This document shows positions 35,248-47,916 of a DNA stretch of 64,000 nucleotides, in pieces. The position numbers were made by a program, and so were the translations under genes. The notes beneath the pieces were generated by a model. It made no database searches. It saw only the letters and a program-made list of their open reading frames with translations, and was not told where the DNA came from. How positions within the stretch are numbered: position 1 is the first letter of the stretch; each line of letters opens with the position of its first letter. The DNA comes from Cryptomeria japonica (Eukaryota > Streptophyta > Pinopsida > Cupressales > Cupressaceae): positions 141,486,849-141,550,848 of the forward strand of contig NC_081410.1 in assembly GCF_030272615.1 (NCBI RefSeq), given 5' to 3'.

Positions 35248-35758
35248 TAGCGCATAAGAGCAACATCTTAGCACATAGAACACTTCTATTAGGGCATCCA
35301 AAAAGCAAATTAGCGCGTACAGTAAAAACAGTAGCGTTTCATTCTCAGGCAAAATAGTAAACAATCATTTAGCGCTTCCGAAACAGAATCTAGCGCGTAG
35401 CAGTAACATATTAGCGCGTCGGTGCCCACAATTAGCGCATAAAGAAAAACAGTTAGCGCGTTGACGGTACAGTATAGCGCGTAGTTTTTCTAAACAAACT
35501 TAACAAGCAATTTTCAACAGCCCGAGTTTAGCGCATGAAAGAAACAGCTTAGTGCGTAGAAACCATATATCAGCGCATTCACCAAAACAGTTAGCGCATG
35601 TCAAGCCCAATATAGCGCGTGGATTTTTCACCTGTTAAAACAAAAAATTTCCAAACTCCAAATTTTAGCGCGTGTCTAGGGGCAGATTAGCGCATGTGCT
35701 TGGTATTTTAGCGCATCAAGGACATTCAGTAGTGCATACAACCTCTGTTTTAGTGATC
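35248..35758 (+). repeat. 21-bp TAGCGC(A/G)T array, leader block B
   Basis: Core starts at 35248, 35269, 35290, 35311, 35332; 35370, 35391, 35412, 35433, 35454, 35475; 35529, 35550, 35571, 35592, 35613; and 35666, 35688, 35709, 35730, 35751. Nearly all steps are 21 bp. Cores vary slightly (tagggcat, tagtgcgt, cagcgcat). Same orientation as block A, upstream of gag. Confidence 0.9.
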
Positions 35759-36611
35759 CAAGGCCGAAAAACAGAGAGTTAAAAACTGAATTTTTTTTGA
35801 AAATTTCAAAAACATTTTAGAAGAGTTTTTCATCAAAAATCATCTTTTATCAAACCAGAGTGACAAAAGCAAACCGTTAAAAACTTTTCTCAAGCTAAAT
35901 TTGTGTCCAACAAGGTTGTCAGAATCTGAAACGAATCGCATAATAGAGGACGTCTCTCCTATCATAATCCGAAAAAATTTCATCATTAGTATCAATCAAA
36001 TCCTTTAACATCTTACAGATTTTTATTTCACAAAAACTTGTCTAAAATTTTCAAATTGTCAAAACCAGTTTCCAGATCGAGAAACTTTTTATCCATATCA
36101 TTTGGCACGCTTTATCGTGAAGAGGCATTTAAACCTTCATTCTGATAAAGTAAGATTTGAAATTTTCAAAACAAGAATCACCTAAATCCAAACAAATCAA
36201 AGGAAACCATTGATCACTCATGCATGACTAATCCCCTTATTCTGAGAAGAAAGAACTTCTATCGTAACATTGCGTTGAAGAAACAACAACCTAGCTTTTC
36301 CAAATTCATCAAGAGAAATAAGTTTTTATACATCAATCGTCAACTCTTCAAATCCCATCGGGTATTTCTTCATCACGTCAAACGTTATATCCAAAACAAA
36401 TCTAGCGAATTTGACAAATAACCCCTCAAAACAAGAGCATATTGTCAAAAGTCTGCTTTTAATCAAAAGATAAACCGCGAAGGAAAGATCAATTCAGCAT
36501 TCTTGCCCGACGAGTGCATCACATATAACACATCTCGACCAGAACCACCAACGCCTGAGCGACACATCGAAGAGGACTTTGTTCCTTTCATCATTGAAAG
36601 TTTCTATTAAA
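35759..36611 (+). other. Remainder of the leader before gag
   Basis: AT-rich leader sequence between the repeat array and the gag start. The short open frame 36224-36421 is basic but unrecognised. No other feature is seen. Confidence 0.35.
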
Positions 36612-39600
36612 ATGTCTGTCACTCGCTCTCAAAGAAACAAACAAAGTGAGACACCCACAGAATCAAGTATGAATCGCAGATTATCAAATCCTTTTGAAGT
36701 TCCCTCCTCATAAGAGCCTGAAATTACTAACGCAATTCTGCAAGAATGTCAAGAAAATCCTTCATTCCAAAAACTCATTGAAAAACTCATGGAAAATGAC
36801 AAAGAAAAATATCTACTCATGCTTACGAGTAAAGGCGTTAAACTTCCTGAAGATTTCGACGCAAACGTCTTTCAAACCGAGTCTCAACAATATACATATC
36901 AAGAACGACAAAGAGAAGAAGAAACTCGCATACCTGAGCAACATATTCCAAAACAACATATACCAGAAATGCGAATACCTGAATTCGAAACCCCAGAACA
37001 ACACATACCGTTTACTACACCTTTTCAGTTAAGAACAAATACAAGGGAAGAACTCTTCCCTCGGCAAGATAATGCGCCCTTGGTTGCTCTTACTCAACAA
37101 ATGCAAATGTTGCAAAGACAAATACAAGATATGCAACAAGGGACAACAGTGCGGTATTCTATAAACGAAATTTGTCCTTATCCATTTGACAGAAGATTAA
37201 ACATGGTACCTTTTCCTCCAAACTCAGACGTTCCCAAATTTGATAAATATGATGGGAAAAGTGATCCTTGGGATCATGTTCGAGAATTTTGCACCATGAG
37301 TCTTGAATTTGCTCATGATGACACTTATCTGATGAGGTTATTCCCAAGAAGCATGGGAGGACAAACAATGGAATGGTTATCCAAGATTACACCACCTGTC
37401 AGATCATTTGACGAATTGGTTAACAAATTCATCACCCATTATTCTTACAACATCCAACATGCCATAACCATGCTAGATGTTTGCAACACTAAACAAAAGA
37501 ACAATGAAACATTCATGTTATTCCTTCAACGTTGGCGACGCAAGGTATCAAGATATCCTCAAGATATTCCTGAAAAAGAAAAAATGGAAATCTTCATTGA
37601 TAGCTTAAATGGCGAAATGAGTTATAGACTCAAACTTCAATGCATACTATCTTTCACCAAATTGATTGAAAATGGCATTCAAGTAGAGGAAGCTTGTGTC
37701 AAAAAGGGAACACTCAAGTTCTACAAGGAAGGAACGAACTCATCAAACTACAATAACCAAAACAACACCAATCTTGACAAATCTCGATTTTGGACGCGAA
37801 ACAAAAACGAAGGCAACAATGAATCACATGATCCCAAATCTAAACAACCAGTGCTTGCCTTATCAGGAAATACTCAAAATGCGAAAAATCCTAAAAATGC
37901 TACTCCCAGTGCTAACACATATGCACCAAACAATGCTCAAGGACAACTCAACACCAACAACGCCAATGATAATCAAAACAAAAACCTGAATCCAGGACCT
38001 AACAATGATTCACTCAACAACACCAACAATTTCCAAAAGCGTATCTTCACACCACTGGGCCAATCATTAGAATCCGCATTCAGAGAACTGTTGGCAAACA
38101 AGATTCTTTCTTTGCCTCCAATCAACAATTATGAACCCCCAATCAAACCACCTTGGTGGAATGATTCACACTATTGTGATTTCCATCGCAACAAGGGTCA
38201 TAGAACAAACGAGTGCCTGAGATTGAAACACATAATCCAGGACATGATTGATCGAGGCGACTTAACAGTGGATGGTCTCAAAACAAATAATGATCACGAA
38301 GCCTTCAAAAATCCTCTCCCAAATTATAAAGATGGAGCATCAACTTCAAATGATACACGCGGAGCTCGTATTAATCACATCTACAACAACACAATCAATC
38401 ACATCTTAGCTGAAGACCATCAAGTCAATGTCATAACCATTCGAGATAGGCATGATCATGAATCTGTCAATGTAACAACCCAGACTCAGAAATATGTCTT
38501 GAAGGGGCACACTGCACCTCCAACTACCACACCAAAGATCCAATATGACTTAGTTAACCAACTACGCAAGACTCCAGCTCAGATATCTATCCTAGAATTG
38601 TTGAAACTATCTCCAAAACACAAAGACATATTAGAGCAAGCACTATTGGAAACAAATGTACCTCAAAATCTGGATACAGACAAATTTCAAGCCATGGTCG
38701 CCCATATGACAGAATCTCATAACCTCACTTTCTCAGAGCATGATAATACTTCGTTAAGTCATCCGCATAATACTCCTCTACATATTGAAGTCATTGTTTG
38801 CAAACACCGCGTCAAAAGAGTCTTAATAGATGGAGGAGTCAGACTTAATATATGTACTTTAAAGCTTATCCGTGCACTAGGCTTCTCAGAAGAATCTATT
38901 GATCCTTGTAAAAAGATTACCATAAAAGCATATGATGATGAGGAAAGGTCCTCTAAAGGAACATTGATATTATCTATTCAAGTAGGACTAGTGCAAAAGG
39001 ATACTATATGTCAGGTATTAGATATTGATCTCACCTACAATATCTTATTAGGACGACCCTGGATACGTGAAATGCAAGCAGTGCCTTTTACATATCACCA
39101 GTGTGTCAAGTTTCCTTATGATGGACAAGAAATCTCCATCTCAGCTGATCACAATCCATTTCAACATTGCAACGCAAAGGGGGCAGCCCAAGACAGTTTG
39201 GTTCCTTATAATAGAGAAAAGCAGCGGTGTTCAACATCCGATCCACCAACAGCAAAATCCAACTCCTTATGGGGAGACTTCAAACAGAAAATGCAAATCA
39301 AAGACCAAGGCATGGGCGAATATTCTATGGAGCCTTTATGTTTGACCGGATTGCCAACATCACCTAGATTGCATGGTTTACCTACTATATCAACACATCT
39401 AGCAACTCAACCCATCACTAAATTTGATGGTACCTTCATCCAATTGGGTACTCTAGCACATGAATCAGAAGATAAAGATGTTCTTAGCTGGCTATACAAA
39501 GATGAAGAAGAAGCTAATAGAGCAGCCGCTCTGGACATTGTTCTACCAACGCACCTGTATGGAAAAGGCCACTTGATCATGAAACAAATGGGATATGACG

Positions 39601-40268
39601 GTAAAGGACCTATTGGGAAATGCCAAGAAGGAGTCACTAAACCTATAGATCTTCCTTCACAACCTAGTAGAAATAAAGCAGGATTAGGTTCTAAATTCAC
39701 CTTCCTATTGAAACGGTCGCCACACACAAATGCAAAACCTCAATGGAAGGAAAAGAAGAAGTACAAGGAGGAATCCTGGCAGGAAGCACTCTTTGAATCA
39801 GCAGAAACAATCCGCAAGGCACGAGAACGTCAAGATCAGAAGTTGCATCAGGGAAAGCTTTTAAATCATAAGAAGGCCATATCTGCAGCAGTGGCTCATA
39901 TTCACACACCCATGGCTCAAAAACAAATCATGTCATCACAAGAGACCGTCATTCCTCCCCGAGGAAACACAATCTATGAACAAATCCAGACCGTGGAAGA
40001 TGGATTGGATACTAAATCAACACAAAATATCAAAATAGTATCCATCATCAAAGATCTGTTTTCACCATACAACATACCTGTTTGCAGCACAGATAGAATT
40101 TGGGATGATGCCTATGAGACGGATTCAAATGAATATGAATGGGGTACCTGCTCTAATACTACTACAAATATCCCAGAGGATACTGATTTCATATCCATTT
40201 CTCAAGAAGAACATAACGCGGAAGATAGACCTCTTGAATTTGGACCACAACATATCTATGACGTTTAG
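36612..40268 (+). pseudogene. gag-protease polyprotein of the gypsy element, with G-patch
   Basis: The likely start is the ATG at 36612 (MSVTRSQRNKQ), in frame with the rest but interrupted by TAA at 36711-36713. From the ATG at 36789 the frame is open for 1159 codons. Counting from there, a retrotransposon gag domain lies at about 150-300 (FDKYDGKSDPWDH, YLMRLFPRSMGGQTMEWL). A zinc-finger-like YCDFHRNKGHRTNEC is at about 460-475. The aspartic protease has its active site at about 678 (VLIDGG) and LGRPW at about 755. A G-patch lies at about 930-970 (MGYDGKGPIG...AGLG). It ends at TAG 40266-40268, and the same frame stays open beyond. The product would assemble particles and mature the polyprotein. 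Confidence 0.9.
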
Positions 40269-40776
40269 GAAAGCGAACAGAAATATTACGAACAAGTCTA
40301 TGTAGAAGATGATACCATCGAAGACCTCGATGAAACCCTAGACTTCTTTAAAAACAAGATCCATCACGATGACAACTCTATCCTAACACTTACAGTAGTC
40401 GAACTTGACCCGCCCAACGATTCCTTACCGCTTGTCTTCCCTGATCTCATCGACTGGAATGAACCTGAGACCCATGATATACCAATTTTCCCAGATGATG
40501 AAACTATTATCCACTACCTATGTATTGTAAATCCCGAAACAGGCTCTACCAGTGAACAAAATGACGATCTCTGTCCATCAGGGAGTGCCAAGTCTCTCAG
40601 TCGCAAAAATGAATCAAATAAAGAATCTAATGCTGAAAACCAGTTAATGGCAACTATAGATCCCCAAAAAGTAAAAATAAAGGACGCATCTGAAGGTGAA
40701 AACCTTTTTAAGGCACCTAACGATGGGAGACTTGACACTCTTCCTGAACATTTTCATGAGCGATCACCCATATTGA
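40269..40776 (+). other. gag-pro/pol junction, acidic linker in the gag-pro frame
   Basis: After the TAG the gag-pro frame remains open to 40886, encoding an acidic, D/E-rich linker without known domains, while RT is encoded in the next frame from 40777. The change of frame falls at about 40800-40840. Either TAG readthrough plus frameshift decay, or splicing as in Ogre-type elements (an acceptor-like ccttgcag lies at about 40832-40839), could explain it. Confidence 0.5.
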
Positions 40777-43700
40777 TTGAGCCCACTCAATCAATCAACA
40801 TTGGCACCACAGAAGCAGCCAGAGAACATTCACCTTGCAGAATCTCTGACAGAGGAAGAAAGATCGACATTCATCATCTTCTTTAAAGGACAGCAAATTA
40901 ACTTTGCCTGGTCATATGCTGATATGCCTGGAGTTGATCCACACTTAATCATGCACCACTTGTCCATCTCTACAAGAATCAAACCAGTCAAACAAAAGCT
41001 ACGAAAAATGAATCCACAGGTAGCACTCATGGTCAAAACTGAATTAAAGAAACTCTTAGATGTCGGATTCATTCGACCTATTGACTATGCAGAATGGATT
41101 TCTAACATTGTTCCAGTGTCAAAACCAGATGGTAGTATCAGAATATGCACTGACTTCAGGGATGTCAATAAAGCTTGCCCAAAGGACGACTTTCCTCTGC
41201 CAAGTATTGATATAATTGTAGATCTCACAGCAGGCCATGCAATGCTCTCATTAATGGACGGTTTTTCAGGCTATAATCAAATCAAAATAGCTCCTGAAGA
41301 TCAAGACAAAACAGCATTCACCTGTCCTTGGGGAACGTACTGTTGGAATGTTATGCCTTTTGGCTTAAAGAATACAGGAGCAACTTATCAAAGAGCAATG
41401 ACAACCATATTCCATGATATGATGCACACATTTATGGAAGACTATGTGGATGATTTACTAGCAAAATCCTTCACCGGAGCTGAACATCTCGGCATCCTAA
41501 CAAAGATCTTTGATCGATTGCAAAAATTCCAAGTTCGACTCAACCCTAAGAAGTGTGTCTTCGGGGTTACATCAGGCAAATTACTGGGGTACATAGTCTC
41601 AGCTAAAGGTATTGAAGTTGATCCAGCAAAGGTACAAGCCATCATGGACATGCCACCACCAAAGAATATCAGTCAACTTAGATCTCTGCAAGGACGACTT
41701 CAATCAATCAGGCGATTCATCGCTCAACTAGCAGATAAAAGTCTGCCATTTAACCACTTGCTACACAAAAATGTACCATTCCGATGGGAGACTAAGTGTG
41801 CAGAATCTTTTTACCAAATTAAACAGTACCTGATGAATCCACCGGTTCTAGTACCACCAATTGCAGGAAAGCCTCTTATACTATATATCTCAACAATAGA
41901 TATTTCACTGGGGGCACTATTGGCACAAGAAGATCAACAAGGAAAGGAACGCGCCATATATTACATCAGTAGAACATTGAATGGCTATGAGCTCAATTAT
42001 ACATTCATTGAAAAGGCTTGCCTAACAGTGGTTTTTGCATCTCAGAAGTTCCGACATTATATGCTAGCACACACCATAAAGCTAGTCGCAAAAATTGATC
42101 CTCTCAAGTATCTACTCAGCAAGGCAGCTCTCACAGGCCGATTGGCTAAATGGGTCATGATTCTAAGTGAATTTGACATCCACTACATAGAAAAATGAGC
42201 CATCAAAGGACAAGCAATTGCAGATCAGCTGGCTGAAGCACCGCTACCAGGAAAACAAACCATGGACATCGAATTTCCAGACAGGGACGTTTTTGCTCTT
42301 TCTTCCAAACAATGGACCCTATACTTTGATGGATCCTATACACAACATGGTTTAGGGGCAGGCATTCTATTCATCACTCCTGAAGGACACACTATGCCAA
42401 GATCATACAGGCTTATGTTTCCATGTACAAATAATGTGGCTGAATATGAAGCATTGGTCATAGGCATCCAAATGGCTGTCGAATGGAAAATCACAAAATT
42501 AAAGGTCTATGGAGACTCGCAACTGGTCATCAATCAAATCAATAACAACTATCAGACAAAGGATGACAAGTTACTACCCTACAAACGGATGGTGGATGAC
42601 TTCAAACAATATTTTGTGCACATCACCTTTGAACAAATACCAAGGTTGAACAACAACGCAGTCGATGCAATGGCTACGATCGCTTCATTACTACAAATTC
42701 CAAAACAACAGAGTCGTTATGAGTTCCTGGTAGAGCAACTGTTCTCCCCCGCCTATGACCACTCTGAATCACAGGTTATATATGCCTTGACCGGTTCAGA
42801 TTCTCCATTATATGGACCAATATACGACTACCTCAAGCATAATATCTTACCCATTGACCAATCCCGTAACCAAAAACGTAACTTTATCCGACAAGCTGCC
42901 CGTTACACCCTTACCACTGATACCTTATATCGTCGAGGTCTAGATGGTACTCTTCTTCATTGTCTTGATCGTAATGATTCTGATTCAGCTTTACACGAGC
43001 TTCGTGAAGGTATTTGTGGCACACATTCAAGTGGCACTACTCTTTCTAAAAAGCTTCTACGAATGAGATACTACTGGCCTACAATGGAGAAAGACTCGTA
43101 TCATTTCGCCAAGAAATGTCCCAAATGCCAGATCCATGGCAATCTGATACATGCACCAGCACAGGAACTGCAGCCATTTACAACATCCTGGCCCTTTTGT
43201 GAGTGGGGACTAGACCTGGTTGGCAAAATACATCCTTCATCTTCAAATGGACACAAATTCATTATAACTACCACAGAATACTTTACCAAATGGATAGAAG
43301 CAGTTCCCATGACCACGGTGACGGGGAAACAAATTGCCTCTTTTATCCTAAATTATCTGATCTGCAGATATGGTATTCCAAGTTCAATCGTCACAGATAA
43401 TGGACGACCTTTCAAAAACCAAGATGTCCAGGAACTATGTGAAAAATTCAAAATCCAACATCGGTTTTCTACACCATACTACCCACAGGGGAATGGTCAA
43501 GCAGAAGCATCTAACAAGACAATCATAAAAATCCTCAAGAAAACAGTGAATGATGCAGGCAAAGATTGACACGTACAACTCAATCCAGCACTTTGGGCAT
43601 ACATGACTAGCATCCGCACACCTACAGGAGCAACACCATATTCATTGGTATATGGATCAGAGGCTATTTTACCCTTGGAGGTAGAAATTCCATCTCTTAG

Positions 43701-44064
43701 AGTCTCTTTGAAAGGTTTAATCCCCGATGAAGAGTATCGAGTTAACCGACTGCAAGAACTGGAACTATTAGATGAAAGACGTCAACATGCTTATACTCAT
43801 CTCAAAGCATATCAGCAACGCATGTGCAGGAGCTACAACCACAAGGTCATTCCTCGCAACTTCAAGGTTGGTGATCTAGTCCTCAAAGAAAATCCAAGAA
43901 ATCAGCAAGATAGAGAAAAGAAAGGGAAATTTGAACCTAACTGGTTGGGTCCCTATGTCATCATATCAATCTATGGATCGGGTGCCTATCAGCTAATAAA
44001 TTCTGAGGGAGATGTGCTCGAGGATCCAACTAACAGCATTCATCTGAAGAAGTACTATGCTTAA
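40777..44064 (+). pseudogene. pol: reverse transcriptase, two RNase H domains, integrase; two stop codons
   Basis: One frame spans 40777-44064 with TGA at 42196-42198 and 43567-43569. RT: LMDGFSGYNQI, MPFGLKNTGATYQRAM and catalytic YVDD at 41442-41453. The RT-linked RNase H follows (ALLAQEDQQGKERAIYYISR). A second RNase H lies at about 42320-42690 (LYFDGSYTQHGLGAG, NNVAEYEAL, VYGDSQLV). This duplicate is a hallmark of the Tat lineage. Integrase: zinc-binding region near 42990-43130 (CPKCQIHG), catalytic D in GLDLVG (about 43210), D in VTDNG (about 43395) and E in NGQAEAS (about 43500), then a C-terminal GPYVI region. Both stops fit single C-to-T or G-to-A changes. Confidence 0.93.
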
Positions 44065-45483
44065 GGTAGCCTAGTGCACGGAAAAAGCCAAAAACAAACA
44101 AAAAAATCAAAAAATCCAGAAAAAACAAAAATATAAAGTACAATAAAAACAAATGGTGAAAACCTGGTAAACAGGCGCCCTTGTGAAAGAATGGCTCCTT
44201 TATCTATATCCATGTCATTTTATACATCAAAACACTATTGGCCATCCCCCAACACTTAGCATATATCCATTCAGGACATACTTAGCGTAGTCACTATCTT
44301 GAGCTATCCATCTGTATCTATTATCTTATCGCATTCCACCATGGCTTGGAAATCACTGTACATAAACATATCCAGAGGTGCACTCAGCTAGGGGCATTAA
44401 ATTGTTCAAACACTTGCAAACATTTAAGACATTCCAATTATTGCAAAACTCAGACGCATGACATCCAACAAACACAACTACACTTCATCGCAACAACCAA
44501 AACAAAAACAATACACAAAGAATCTCAAGAATGGATGATTTTCTGAAGTACTAAATGTTGCATTATCACATAAAAGTCTTAATTATTTTGCATTTTGAAC
44601 TTTTTAAAATTGTTGGAATCTTCTCCTTATCTCATAAAAAGCTTCAAAGCTAGAGATCATGAGGAACTTCCAATATTTTCTTAGTCTTCTGTCTGGGAGG
44701 TGATCACTTGTATTGTGTGAATATTTGCCTCGAAACGTGATACATTACATATCACTGAAGGCCTGATTCCATTTCATGCATATAAATGATCTACTCTTGT
44801 CTGTTTACGCAATACGCACTCAGGTCGTCCTGGTTCAATTATACCTTGACGCTTGTGCTATCTTGCAAAATCAAATATCATGTAAATTTTTCTCAGGTCA
44901 TTATGGTTCAATTATACCATTATGCTTGTATAAAATTTCAACATATCCTAAACAAATCAATGCTCAATGATGATATTTACAAAAAAGGCAAACAAATGGT
45001 TATATCGGATGGCAAATATAGAATGAGAGATGCTCCAAAAACAATTAGTTGCATATCATTTTATAATTAGTTTGCATTTCATTTTATAATTAGTTGCATA
45101 TCATTTTACCATTAGTTACATATCATTTTGCATCATTATTACATCATTTTACATCATATCATATTACATGTAGCAGCATATTAAAACATACATCTCATTT
45201 TCAAGATACATCTCACAAGCATATAAAAGCATACATCCTGCATCATACATTACATCATCTATGTAAACATTACATCATCATATGAAAAAGGCAGTCGCTC
45301 ACAAAACATACATCCATATAAACACATCACATCGATCAAAAATGGTGTTGTATATATATCTCAAAAAATGATCCAAATCTACAAAATGTGTCTCAACACT
45401 ATGTCCAGTGCAAAATATACAAAAGATCCAAAAATACAACAGAGACCCTGTCTCTCAAGTATGACTATCTTCGGGCGGAGATG
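44065..45483. other. Spacer between pol and the antisense gene
   Basis: Begins with an A-rich stretch (44085-44160). It includes a local direct repeat (caggtc-g/att-tggttcaattatacc at about 44820 and 44896) and a tract of catcattttacat-like repeats at about 45045-45190. No gene is supported. It may hold the 3' ends of both transcription units. Confidence 0.4.
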
Positions 45484-45580
45484 GTCTCGCTCCAAATGCA
45501 CCCGCCCCTGGATCTCCAGGAGGGTCCTGTCTCGCTCCAGATACACTCGCCCCTGGATCTCCAGGAGGGTCCTGTCTCGC
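45484..45580 (-). repeat. Two 45-bp tandem units at the end of the antisense frame
   Basis: 45484-45528 and 45529-45573 both start gtctcgctcca and end ccaggagggtcct, and a third partial unit follows. The period of 45 bp is fifteen codons, so expansion would keep the reading frame of a protein repeat at the antisense gene's C-terminal side. Confidence 0.7.
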
Positions 45581-45595
45581 CGGCCCAGTCACACC

Positions 45596-46130
45596 TTAGC
45601 TCTCAGATCGTGTACCAGTAGTTCGAGATCGGCTCGATCTCGACTGTGCAAAGCTCTCCACTTGCCGATCTCTGGGTACTGCAGCCTCGTAATGCCGCCT
45701 ATAATACTCAGCCTCCTGCACTCTACGTGTCAGCTCTCTAAGGGTGTCTCTCAAAGGACCACCCGTCGCTGCTCTCTGCACAGTCGCCAACGCCTCCTCC
45801 GCTCGACCCCGCCGCTCTATCTCAGTATCTCTCTCAGCGGTCAACTGTGAGATCTGTCACTGATATGTCAAAATCTGTGCCTGTAGTTGCTGAACGGTAA
45901 TCTGCAGGGTCCGGATCTGTGCATCCTCTACATGACCTGGCACTCGAACTCGCAGCGGTACCTGTGCTGGAGCCACCCCTCCCACTCGGCCTGTCCTAGG
46001 TACTGGAGGTGGGAGTATATCTACCCTCCTCCTCTGTGCTGGTCTAACCACCTCCTCCTCACCCCCCACTACCGCTAGCACCTCCGCCACTCTCCCCTCT
46101 CTCCCGGCTCCGATAGCCAAACCTCCTCTC
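45596..46130 (-). pseudogene. C-terminal extension of the antisense PMD protein, frameshifted
   Basis: The frame from about 46130 down to 45596 differs from the PMD frame, with one TGA at about 45857. It encodes a proline/valine-rich linker, then a coiled-coil-like segment (AQIRTLQITVQQLQAQIL) and an arginine/glutamate-rich helix (TAERDTEIERRGRAEEALAT). The continuity of composition and the loss of the PMD frame at 46075 suggest one original protein of about 600 residues, split by a frameshift near 46080-46130. Confidence 0.6.
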
Positions 46131-47421
46131 CCTCTCTCAATCCTCCCTGTCGTACAGCTCTCTCCACACCTGTACCACCCCGCCTCCCTCTGGCTCCTCT
46201 ACCTCCTCCATCATCTCTGTCATCTCCATCATCTCCATCATCTCCCCCCTCCTCACCATCCAAATCAAATGCTGGCCTCATCTCCTCGGGATCCGAGATC
46301 CTCGCCACTGCCCGCGCAGCAAACAAACGGGCGAACTCGTCTGTCATACTTGCATCTTGTATCTCTGGGGCATAATCCCAGATCTGTCCTGCCAGCCCTG
46401 TGAACTCCTCTATGGCCACGACACTATCAATAGTTGGCCCCCAATCAACCACATCCCGCTGTCGCCGTGCATACAAACATGCTCCCTGCGGAATCCCCAG
46501 CTGCCACCCGAACTGCTGCAAAACTCGGGTCACCAAAAATCGCTCAATAACGAACGGGGTCCTCCTAATAAGATACCTCGTCATGAAAACGAAAGGCATC
46601 TTTATACCATCCTCTGCCCATACCTCACAACCTGTATACGGTCTCCAGGTGACCGTATCTATATCATCAAAGACCCTCCTCCAGTGCTCTAGTTTGCCCA
46701 GCTTACGCTGGACAACTAGGCCTCTATATCCGTAGGCATATGCAGCACCTACGGGCCTGTCTCTATCTGCCAGTGGCCTCGCTGCTGGAATGTGCTCCCA
46801 GCACCATATCTGTAATAGGGTCACGCCAGCTAACAAACTGCCATAATCAAGGTATACTACCTCATGGAGACTCCTGTAAAGATGGGCCAGCATCGCTGAC
46901 CCCCATGCAAATCTCTGGCCCTGTGTGACCATCTGCTCCAAGACCAGCCCCCATCCCACTGAAAATCCATTTGACCTACGATCAGGACAAAGGAATCCCC
47001 CAATGAATCCTGCCAATACAGATGGCAGCGGTGCATAATCCAAATCCAAAAACTCCTGCCAGAAGATCTCATATCCGTAGACAGTCTCATCATGAAATAT
47101 ACGGCGCAGTGCCTCTGTGCCGCCCTCCTCTAACTGCTCGTAGGGTAATACTGCCCCTACCACAGGAATGCACAAAATCCGGTAGCAGTCCTCCGGTGTC
47201 ACTGTCATCTCTCCAGTGGCAAAATGAAAGGTGTTCGTGTCGCTATGCCACCTCTCTGCCAATGCTGTCAAAAGTCCCCGGTTCACCGTGAACCGAGACA
47301 TATCTAGAAGAGAGGTCAATCCACATCTCTCTATGATGTCCAAATCTGCCTGTGACAGACGTGGTATCAGCGTCCATGGTCTCAGGAATCTCTCCCTCGA
47401 CTGCACAATACCCAATCGCTC
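46075..47421 (-). pseudogene. Antisense plant mobile domain (PMD) gene inside the gypsy element
   Basis: A minus-strand open frame of about 449 codons matches the plant mobile domain (PF10536, aminotransferase-like): WHSDTNTFHFATGEMTVTPE and the following LxIPV-x-G, then RFAWGSAMLAHLYRSLHEVV and GVTLLQIWCWEHIPAARPLA. No ATG lies near the start, and a TGA lies two codons upstream. A strong 3' splice site (tttgtttgttgacag) ends at 47422, so the reading frame probably begins as a downstream exon at 47421. PMD proteins such as MAIN and MAIL1 act in nuclear silencing and genome stability in Arabidopsis, and TE-borne PMDs are known. The role here is unknown. The C-terminal part of this frame is acidic and G/R-rich. 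The PMD region itself is uninterrupted, which suggests it decayed less than gag and pol. Confidence 0.8.
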
Positions 47422-47553
47422 CTGTCAACAAACAAAACATATCCAATATCAGTTTCCACATCACAACAAAGATATCAAAATCAAACTTACATCAACAACA
47501 TGAAACAATTTGCTCATCTACAATCAAAGTTCAAACTCCTATCATTTCATATC

Positions 47554-47725
47554 AACTTGTAAAACAACTCAAGTTTTCAAAAACCATATCAAAACTTGTA
47601 AAACAACTCAAGTACCAAAATCACATAAACTTGTAAAACAACTCAAGTTTCCCACCCATATCAGCTTGAAAAACAACTCAAGTTTCCAACCCATATCGGC
47701 TTGTAAAACAACTCAGGCTTTCATA
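47554..47725 (-). repeat. Five hairpin-forming units of about 35 bp in the antisense leader
   Basis: Units start at 47554, 47593, 47628, 47663 and 47698. Each carries aacttg-taaaacaact-caagtt or a close variant, a 6-bp inverted repeat around a 10-base loop. They lie between the PMD frame and the inverted TAGCGC array, probably within an intron of the antisense transcript. Confidence 0.65.
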
Positions 47726-47916
47726 CACATTGAACTTGAAACAGACAACGCAAATACATCATATTCTGATCAATACAATAGTTTGATATCTATACATAAC
47801 TTGGAAAATTGCACATCAAAACAAGTTATACAAATACTCATCTTGGATAAATTCATCAAAACACGACAGGCAGACAAACAAATTTTCAACTCGGCCAAAA
47901 CTGCAAAATTTTTTGG

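Noticed and set aside
33016-35758. CRISPR-like array
   Set aside because: Regular repeats with variable spacers recall a CRISPR, but the repeat is only 8 bp, spacing is 21 bp, and the setting is a eukaryotic LTR retrotransposon leader.
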